Source: Planctomycetales bacterium (GTDB lineage Bacteria; Planctomycetota; Planctomycetia; Pirellulales; S012-138). Taken from it: a DNA stretch of 47,237 nucleotides. The stretch covers positions 1 to 47,237 of the forward strand of contig WFOE01000042.1 in assembly GCA_015488215.1 (NCBI GenBank). The letters are read 5' to 3'. Position numbers and translations under genes: made by a program. This document shows, piece after piece, positions 40,351 to 47,237 of the stretch (positions are counted from its first letter, which is position 1; every line of letters begins with the position of its first letter). The notes under the pieces are model-generated. The model was not told the DNA's origin and searched no databases. It saw only the letters and a program-made list of their open reading frames with translations.

Positions 40351-41370
40351 TCAGGCGCTTCGGGCCCGCGGCAGGCTCGGGCTCCGTTGCAACAGCTCCG
40401 GAAACAATCCTACCACATCGGTAATGTCGAGCATCCCCACGGGACGGCCCTGGGGATCGACCACCGGCAGTTCGCTGATTTTCCGCCGGGCCAGCAGCTC
40501 GACCGCTTCGACCATTGGGGTATCCACCTGCACGAACACGGGGGAACGGGTCATCACGCCGCGGATTGGCTGATCCAACGCCTGGTCCTGCTTTCGTTCC
40601 AGCAGCCGGGCCAGGTCGCTGTCGGTAAACAGGCCGCTGAGCCGCCCTTGCTCGTCCACCAGGATGATGGCCCCGCTGCGGCGGCCCGGACGGCAGAGTG
40701 AAACATACACCTGCCGCACGGTCCAGTCCTGGGGAGCGACGCGGCACTGGTCGCGCGGCCGCATGTGCTGTTGCACCCGGGAAAGTTTCAGTCCCAGGCT
40801 GCCGGCCGGATGGAGCGTGGCAAAGTCGGCGGCTTGGAATCCCTTGCATCGGGCCACGGTCATGGCCACCGCGTCGCCCACGGCCAGCATGGCCAAGGTG
40901 CTAGTGGTGGGAGCCAACCGCAACGGGCAGGCTTCTTCCAGCGGTCCCAGTTCCAGCACCACTTGGGCTGCTTGAGCCAGTGGGTTGTTGCGCCCTCCGG
41001 TGGTGGCCAGCAACGGCGTTTGCCAGCGGGCGAACACCGGCAGCAGCCGCACCAGCTCTTCGGTCTTGCCGCTGAAGGAAAAGGCCCACACCAGATCGCG
41101 CCGGCCCACGCGGCCCAAGTCCCCGTGAACCGCTTCGGCCGGATGCAAGAAGTGGCTGGGCGTGCCGGTGGAAGCCAACGTGGCGGCGACCTTCTGGGCA
41201 ATCAGTCCCGCTTTGCCCATCCCGGTGGTGATGACCGCCCCGGAACACTCGCAAATCATCTGCACGGCCGCTGGGTAGGCGCCGTCGACTCGGGAGGCAA
41301 GTCCCGCCAGATAGTCCCGATAGGTGGCAAGCACCCGCTTGATGAACTCGATCTGTTCCCAGGGGTTCAT
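40351..41370 (-). CDS. kdsD: Arabinose-5-phosphate isomerase, SIS plus tandem CBS
   Basis: GAVITTGMGKAGLIAQKVAATLASTGTPSHFLHPAEAVHGDLG; two CBS domains with VFVQVDTPMVEAVELLARRKISELPVVD. Confidence 0.93.
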   Translation of the reverse strand: MNPWEQIEFIKRVLATYRDYLAGLASRVDGAYPAAVQMICECSGAVITTGMGKAGLIAQKVAATLASTGTPSHFLHPAEAVHGDLGRVGRRDLVWAFSFSGKTEELVRLLPVFARWQTPLLATTGGRNNPLAQAAQVVLELGPLEEACPLRLAPTTSTLAMLAVGDAVAMTVARCKGFQAADFATLHPAGSLGLKLSRVQQHMRPRDQCRVAPQDWTVRQVYVSLCRPGRRSGAIILVDEQGRLSGLFTDSDLARLLERKQDQALDQPIRGVMTRSPVFVQVDTPMVEAVELLARRKISELPVVDPQGRPVGMLDITDVVGLFPELLQRSPSLPRARSA

Positions 41371-41516
41371 GGTGGCGTGTTTTTCCGGTGTGCGGTTCGG
41401 GTGGGCAAGCTGCGAGCTTGTAAGCTGCGATTGCTCGTTGTGGCAAACCTCCGGCGGTGGCAAACCAAGACACGGATGCAAAAGCACCGGCACAAGTCGT
41501 CCGCTCGACGCCTTCG

Positions 41517-42755
41517 CTATCGCCGGCGCGGAGCTCGCCAGCCCTGACTGGTGCGGGCCGTGCGTTTGTTTGGGACTCGGGCCGAACCGGTCGGTGCCGC
41601 TTGTTGCCCGGGGGCTGCTTCCGCCGAGGCTTGCCGCCCGGGATAAGCCGCCCGGGTGGAAGGCAGAAACCGCATCGGCTGTGGGTCGGCGCCGGCTTTG
41701 GCCTGTTCTGCGGCGCGGCGCGGAGCACGCCAGCGGCCAGCCAAGGCCGTGCCGGAAGAGGTCTTCCCGGACGCGGAAGCCCGTGAAACCGAACTGCCGA
41801 GCTTCCCCCCAGCGGCCGCTACCGGCACCAGCGGTCCGGCGGTTACCACGCGGGCAGGCTCCGAGCCGGCGGGAGTCGCCGGAGGGTCGGCGCTTTGGGC
41901 GCGGTAGATCAGGTTGGGCCGAGGCCGGGGCAGCCTGGTCGTTCCGGCTGCGGGGGCTCGGTTCCCACGAGGTGTTTGGGCCTGGGCCAGCAGCGCCGGC
42001 TGCTCTGCGGGGCCGGAAGGCAGTGCCGGCGAGCCGCGCCGCACCCAATCCAGCCACGCCTGCTGCAACGCACCCAGGCTGGGGTAACCGTAAAACTGCC
42101 GCGTTACCAACGGCCAGTTCTCATTCTGCAAACCGGCTTCCAGGTATTGGATGAACTTCCGCTTGCCGCCCTGCTGGATGAGGAACGTACAGAGCGAGTG
42201 ACCTTGGGCGTAAAGCGGGAGCACGTCGCGAGGGTACTCCTTCATTAAAAACATCCGCGAGAAGGCAATCCCGCGGCCGGTGCGCAGAAACTGGATTAGC
42301 ATCCGCTGTTGCTTGGCCCGTTCCGAAGGGTGCTCGACGGTGGAACAGGCCCCCTCGTCGGCCCAGCGCGGAAGCGGCTGGCGAAAATGGCTGGCAAAGA
42401 TGGTGTGCGTCACCTCGTGCGGCAGCACCGAATCCAGAATCCGCTCTCGCGAACCCTGGATGGTCATCCGCCAGCCAAACACCTCGCCCCGGTCGAAGTA
42501 AAAGCTGGTGGCTCCGCCGGCTCCCAGGTGCGGGCCGACCTTCACGTAGATGGGACAGGGGCGATACCACCGCGGCAACGTATAGCCGAGCCACTCCTGG
42601 GCCAACTGGCGGCGGTACTGTTCGGCGGCTTGGGCCACCTCGCGAGCCAACTGCGGCGTGGGTGCGGTTACCACAAAGTTGGGCGTCCGGTACGTGGCTC
42701 CCAGGGCCAGAAGCGAACCCAACAGAATCCAACCGCGGACGACTCGGGCATCCAT
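41517..42755 (-). CDS. Exported HExxH (peptidase MA-like) protein
   Basis: Hydrophobic N-terminus; DSVLPHEVTHTIFASHF...LPRWADEGACSTVE; Pro/Ala/Arg-rich C-terminal tail. Confidence 0.75.
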   Translation of the reverse strand: MDARVVRGWILLGSLLALGATYRTPNFVVTAPTPQLAREVAQAAEQYRRQLAQEWLGYTLPRWYRPCPIYVKVGPHLGAGGATSFYFDRGEVFGWRMTIQGSRERILDSVLPHEVTHTIFASHFRQPLPRWADEGACSTVEHPSERAKQQRMLIQFLRTGRGIAFSRMFLMKEYPRDVLPLYAQGHSLCTFLIQQGGKRKFIQYLEAGLQNENWPLVTRQFYGYPSLGALQQAWLDWVRRGSPALPSGPAEQPALLAQAQTPRGNRAPAAGTTRLPRPRPNLIYRAQSADPPATPAGSEPARVVTAGPLVPVAAAGGKLGSSVSRASASGKTSSGTALAGRWRAPRRAAEQAKAGADPQPMRFLPSTRAAYPGRQASAEAAPGQQAAPTGSARVPNKRTARTSQGWRAPRRR

Positions 42756-43108
42756 GCCGCAGTCTCCTGAGGGGAGGGAGAGCCGGAGATGCAATTTCCG
42801 CTCCGGCCACACCAGGCCATCCAAGGGCTTGTTCCGACCGGCGTCCGCCGGTGGCAGCCGGGTGTGGCAAAGATACTGGGGCGGCCAATGCCGGACCAGT
42901 CCGGTTTCCTTCGTGCTGCCAGTGCTGCCAGTGGGGGACCTGTGCTGCCAGTGCGGGAGAGACGCGGTATGTCTTACGCACGGAGAGGAAGCAGAAGTGG
43001 CTTGAGCAAAGGGCATCCCTTGTCCCCTCCGGGGGCTTGTCCCATAATCGGCTCACCCCGGTGTTACTTGGGCTTCCGGGGAGCAACTCGCACGCGAAGG
43101 ACGGTTTC

Positions 43109-44011
43109 ATGCCGCTTCTGGTGGTCGGCTCGGTGGCGTTTGATACGGTGGAAACCCCCACCGAAACCCGGGAAAACGTCCTGGGCGGCTCGGCTGTGTT
43201 CTTTTCCTATGCGGCCAGCTACTTTTCCTCGGTGCGGCTGGTCGGGCCGGTGGGCGAAGACTGGCCCGAGGAACACACCCGACTGCTGCAACAGCAGGGG
43301 ATCGACACCACCGGGTTGCAGGTCGTTCCCGGTGGCAAGACGTTCCGCTGGCGGGGCAAGTACCTGCCGAACATGAACGACCGGGAAACGCTGGAAGTGC
43401 ATCTGAACGTACTAAGCCACTATCGGCCCGAACTGCCCGAGCCGGCCCGGCGAGCCAAGTACGTGTTCCTGGCCAACGGTTCGCCCGAGACCCAGCTCCA
43501 GGTGCTGGAGCAGGTGCCCGGGGCCCGACTGGTGGTGGCCGACACGATGGACCTGTGGATTCGCGAGACGCACGACGAGTTGCTTGAACTGCTGCGGCGG
43601 ATCGACGGACTGGTGCTCAACGACGCCGAGGCGAAACTGCTGATGGACGACGAAAACCTGGTCCGCGCAGGCCAGGGCGTGCTGGAGCTGGGGCCGCGGT
43701 TCGTCATCATCAAAAAGGGCGAACACGGGGCCATGTTCTTCAGCCGGCACGAAACCTATGTGCTGCCGGCCTATCCCACCCCGCGGGTGGTGGACCCCAC
43801 CGGAGCCGGGGACAGTTTTGCCGGGGGGATGATGGGCTATCTGGCTTCCGAAGACAAGCTGGACCCGGCTACGCTCAAACGGGCGATGGCTTACGGCATC
43901 GTCGTAGCCAGTTTTACTGTGGAGGATTTCAGTCTGGATCGGATGCGGGCCATCGGGCGGCACGACGTCGATGACCGCATGGCCCATTACCAGCAGATGC
44001 TCAGCTTCTAG
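43109..44011 (+). CDS. PfkB-family sugar/nucleoside kinase
   Basis: MPLLVVGSVAFDTVETP; VVDPTGAGDSFAGGMMGYLA. Confidence 0.92.
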   Translation: MPLLVVGSVAFDTVETPTETRENVLGGSAVFFSYAASYFSSVRLVGPVGEDWPEEHTRLLQQQGIDTTGLQVVPGGKTFRWRGKYLPNMNDRETLEVHLNVLSHYRPELPEPARRAKYVFLANGSPETQLQVLEQVPGARLVVADTMDLWIRETHDELLELLRRIDGLVLNDAEAKLLMDDENLVRAGQGVLELGPRFVIIKKGEHGAMFFSRHETYVLPAYPTPRVVDPTGAGDSFAGGMMGYLASEDKLDPATLKRAMAYGIVVASFTVEDFSLDRMRAIGRHDVDDRMAHYQQMLSF

Positions 44012-44026
44012 AAAACTTTCCCCGCC

Positions 44027-44608
44027 ATGCGCAGCCGTGTTCGCACGTTCGTGGCCGTGGAGTTGGCCCCCCGGCTGAAAAAACAAGTGGAACGGCTCAT
44101 CACCCGGCTTTCTTCCCAGGGAGCGGGCGTGAAGTGGGTGGAGACGGAAAACCTGCACATCACGCTCAAGTTCCTCGGTGAGATCGACAACCCCGAAGTG
44201 CCCCAGGTGTGCCGGGCGGTGGCTCAGGCCGTGGCCCCCTACGACCCGTTCGAGCTGGAGCTGGAAGGCGTGGGAGCGTTTCCGCGGCTCCAGCGCCCCC
44301 GGGTGCTGTGGGTGGGGGTGGGCCGAGGTCGCGAACAGCTTCAGCAACTCCAACGAGACATCGAAGACCGCCTGTACAAGCTGGGCTACCCGCGCGAGGC
44401 GCGCCCTTACGAACCGCACCTGACCATCGGCCGGGTAAAGCGGGCCGGGCCGGAGATGGACCGCCTGGCCCAAGAGCTTGAACGGCACAAGCAGTTCGCC
44501 CCGGGGGCAATGTGGGTCGAAGAAGCCGTGGTGTTTGCCAGCCAGTTGGGCCGAGGCGGGCCTACCTACACCCCGCTAGGCCACCTGGCACTTGGCAAAA
44601 CCGAATGA
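44027..44608 (+). CDS. thpR: RNA 2',3'-cyclic phosphodiesterase (2H superfamily)
   Basis: LHITLKFLGEI and PHLTIGRVKR paired HxT motifs. Confidence 0.92.
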   Translation: MRSRVRTFVAVELAPRLKKQVERLITRLSSQGAGVKWVETENLHITLKFLGEIDNPEVPQVCRAVAQAVAPYDPFELELEGVGAFPRLQRPRVLWVGVGRGREQLQQLQRDIEDRLYKLGYPREARPYEPHLTIGRVKRAGPEMDRLAQELERHKQFAPGAMWVEEAVVFASQLGRGGPTYTPLGHLALGKTE

Positions 44609-44649
44609 CCGCCGTTTGGGGGCTACTATTGGGCGGGGGGAGAGAACGT

Positions 44650-45843
44650 TCAGCGGCGGATGACCACCTTCGAGCCCACCGAAAGAATATCGAACACGTC
44701 GGCCATGTCCTTGGGCCGCAGGGCGATGCAGCCCACTTTGTCGCTTCGCCCGATGCGCGAAGGGTCGTTCGTGCCGTGGATGGCCAGGTTCTGTTCCAGT
44801 TGAATCAAGCGCTGGCCCAGCGGATTCTGCGGCGAGCCGCCTTCGATGGGCTGCTGAGCCGGGTCGGCCGGCACGTACTGGGGATTGACCACTTTATTCA
44901 CCACGCCGAACTCGCCGGGCACGGGCGGGATTTCCTGGCCCAGTCCGATGGGAAAACGTCCTGCATAACGCCCCCCCGCTACGAACAGCGTCAACTCCAT
45001 CCGCCCCAGGTCCACTTCGGCATGGAAGGGGCCGCGGACCACTTTGAGCGTCTCGCCCGGCTGAAGCGTGTAGGGGGGCAGGATGCCGTTGATTTTGGCC
45101 AGCAGTTGCCAAGGGACCTGGTACTGCTGGGCGATCTGCTGCAATGTTTCGCCGGGTTTGACCACGTGGGCCGGTTCCAGCCAATGCTGCCGCGAATAGA
45201 CGACCGTGCCAGCCAGTTGGTCCAACAGGCCGACCAGTTGCCGGTGCTGTTGTTCGGAAAGCTTGGGGTGCCCATACCACCGCGAGAGTACCAGCAGGGC
45301 TTCGGCTAGTTGATTGCTCTGGAGCAGCTTTTCGGCTTCCCGCATCGCTTGCTCGAAGCCGCTGCCGGAGCCTTCCGAATCCGTTTCGGGAGCCGCGACT
45401 CCCTGCTGCACCTGGGCGGGAATGACGCCGGGGTCGCGATGATGCTGCGACACACCAGCCGGAGCGTCCTGTGGAGTAGTCTGGCCGTCGGCTTCTGCGG
45501 CCTGGTCCGTCTTACCGGCGCTGGCGGCCGCCGGCGGAGTTTGCAGCGGCGGGGCGCTGTTCCCCTGCTGGTCGGACTGTTCCGGAACCGGCAGAGGGGG
45601 CGTACTTGAACTCTCCTGGCCGGGCAGCGGCGGCAACTGACTTTCCGAGCCGGCGCCTGCTCCCGCGGGCGGTTGCAGGCTGCCCAGGTCGATTTGCGGC
45701 GGAGCGACGCTTTCCACCGCGGCTTGCTGCACTTCGGCTTCTTTGGGCTGCGGCTCGGTGCCCGGCTGGTTCAGCCAGGCATAGACCGCATAGACCAGGA
45801 ATCCCAGCAGCCCCAAGACGAGCACGGATCGAACCCACTTCAC
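44650..45843 (-). CDS. LysM plus L,D-transpeptidase (YkuD) domain membrane protein
   Basis: GTG start with GGAGG; N-terminal TM; LysM HVVKPGETLQQIAQQYQVPWQLLAKINGI; LAIHGTNDPSRIGRSDKVGCIALRPKDM. Confidence 0.88.
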   Translation of the reverse strand: MKWVRSVLVLGLLGFLVYAVYAWLNQPGTEPQPKEAEVQQAAVESVAPPQIDLGSLQPPAGAGAGSESQLPPLPGQESSSTPPLPVPEQSDQQGNSAPPLQTPPAAASAGKTDQAAEADGQTTPQDAPAGVSQHHRDPGVIPAQVQQGVAAPETDSEGSGSGFEQAMREAEKLLQSNQLAEALLVLSRWYGHPKLSEQQHRQLVGLLDQLAGTVVYSRQHWLEPAHVVKPGETLQQIAQQYQVPWQLLAKINGILPPYTLQPGETLKVVRGPFHAEVDLGRMELTLFVAGGRYAGRFPIGLGQEIPPVPGEFGVVNKVVNPQYVPADPAQQPIEGGSPQNPLGQRLIQLEQNLAIHGTNDPSRIGRSDKVGCIALRPKDMADVFDILSVGSKVVIRR

Positions 45844-46184
45844 GGCGATCCTCCTTGATTCCACCTGGAGTGGACGAAACACGACGCGCCGGCCGGGTGC
45901 GACCGCCCGGAACGGTCGCCGGCCCCTGCATCAAGCATCGGACGGGTCCGGCCGAAAAAGTCGGAAAAACCGGCCGTGGCCGCTCCTCCGAACCGGCCGG
46001 CAGTGCCGGCCCGGATCGAGCCACAAGCGGCGGGATGGTAGCCAAAGGTTTCCCCCGGGACCAGAGCATTCTGCCGGGTTTTTTGCCGCTTGCCAGCAGT
46101 GCCAGCGGGCGGTATGAAGCAGGCAGACTCGGGTTTGCCCCCCAGGGGCGTTCCGGTTTTTCCCGTGCTTGAAAGCGGTGTTCT

Positions 46185-46661
46185 ATGACCACCGATTCCC
46201 CCCCGCACCAGCAGCGAATGCAGTTGGCCTTGCAACAGGCCCGGCGGGCGATGGCCGAGCAGGAAGTGCCCGTGGGAGCGGTCATCTTCCGCGGGGATCG
46301 TCTGCTGGCTGCGGCCCATAACCAGCGGGAACAACTGCGCGATCCCACGGCCCATGCCGAAATGATTGCCATTACCCAGGCCGCCCAGGCCCTGGGCGAC
46401 TGGCGGCTGGAAGACTGTACGCTCTACGTCACGCTGGAACCCTGTCCCATGTGCGCCGGGGCCATTCTCCAAGCGCGGATTCCGGTGGTGGTCTATGGAG
46501 CCGCCGATCCCAAAGCCGGAGCCGTGGAAAGCCTCTACCACCTGTTGCAGGATGCGCGGCTGAACCACCGCTGCCAGGTCGTCTCCGGCGTGCTGGCCCA
46601 GGAGTGCGGGCAGTTGCTCACCGAGTTTTTCCGGCAACAGCGCCGCTTGGGCAAAAAGTAA
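46185..46661 (+). CDS. tadA: tRNA-specific adenosine deaminase
   Basis: [11 protein letters not shown] and [13 protein letters not shown] zinc/catalytic motifs. Confidence 0.95.
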   Translation: MTTDSPPHQQRMQLALQQARRAMAEQEVPVGAVIFRGDRLLAAAHNQREQLRDPTAHAEMIAITQAAQALGDWRLEDCTLYVTLEPCPMCAGAILQARIPVVVYGAADPKAGAVESLYHLLQDARLNHRCQVVSGVLAQECGQLLTEFFRQQRRLGKK

Positions 46662-46879
46662 CCCCGACAACCGACGGAAACCCTTGGCGACAAACGGCCC
46701 GGTGGTCCGCCCGGTCGCAGCAAGCCGCTTGCCCCAGGAGGCCGGGACGGTAGCCCTTTCAGCAGTACCCAGCCAACAGCCTTTGGGCACACCAGCACAA
46801 ATGATTCGCCTCGGCGCCTCGGCCAGCCCCGGATTTCCGCTCGGGGAGGTCATTCGCAATCGCCTGTTTTGCTCGTTTT

Positions 46880-47237
46880 TCTCCGGGGACTGACGTCCCC
46901 GGCTCGCCGTTTCCAAGAATCAGCGTTTATTCTCGCCCGGAGCGGAAGCTCCCGCGCAAGGCGCACGCCGCACGGCGCAAGCCGACTTGCACCCGGCGAG
47001 CCCCGGACTTCAGTCCGGGGAGAGCCGGAGAAAAACGCTTGTTGTTGTTTCTCCGCCGACTCAAGTCGGCGGCTCGCTGGGTGCAAGAATCGGCGTTTGT
47101 TCTTGCACTGGAGCGGAAGCTCCCAGTGGCAGCGTCCCCGCCGTGCTCCGGGAGCTGACGCTCCCGGCTCGTTGTTGCTCCGCCGACTCAAGTCGGCGGC
47201 TCGCCGTTTCCAAGAATCAGCGCTTATTCTCGCCCCG
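46880..47237 (-). repeat. Composite intergenic repeat locus R12 (inverted orientation), running off window end
   Basis: Hairpins 46883-46902, 46939-46952, 47001-47020, 47052-47071, 47110-47123, 47148-47167, 47180-47199; 7-bp array 46955-46982. Confidence 0.92.

Noticed and set aside
45880-46180. Possible SRP RNA (ffs) next to tadA
   Set aside because: The conserved SRP Alu/domain IV core (GGTCAGG...GGAAGCAGCC) is absent; only GC-rich sequence is seen.

Overview
High-GC bacterial chromosome segment, best explained as a planctomycete (PVC) genome. Support: a PVC-type heme-binding membrane dehydrogenase, the GroEL tail style, and long intergenic repeats. Plus-strand genes from the left are a Complex I run nuoF-G-H-I-J-K-L-M-N, an NDP-sugar epimerase, a UDP-glucose dehydrogenase, a large cytochrome-c dehydrogenase and a Tat-exported protein. 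Next come lpdA(-), a K+ channel with a TrkA-N domain (+), a Gfo/Idh/MocA oxidoreductase (+), and then a minus-strand series: sat, ilvC, ilvN, apt, an SDR, an LRR membrane protein, an Ldh-family dehydrogenase, groEL, groES, a 1152-aa LptC/OstA-position protein, kdsC, kdsD and a HExxH protein. The right end carries pfkB-type kinase (+), thpR (+), a LysM-YkuD protein (-) and tadA (+). No rRNA, tRNA, CRISPR array, transposase or phage gene was recognised. The most unusual content is non-coding: a modular intergenic repeat system at about 12 loci. It combines (i) hairpins with strongly diverged but self-complementary stems and a conserved CTTTAG/CTTCAG-like tip, (ii) dumbbells of two such hairpins bounded by GGCGAGCC...GGCTCGCC, (iii) 14-20 nt GGAGC-TTCC-GCTCC or GGTGC-TTCC-GCACC hairpins, and (iv) micro-arrays with exact 7-bp (CTTGCG/CAAGAC) and 8-bp (GGCTTGGA) periodicity. 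These modules interrupt the nuo operon five times, starting at stop codons and ending at start codons. One about 250-bp copy pair runs into the first seven codons of nuoJ and nuoM. All calls were made by eye from sequence; no database search was run.
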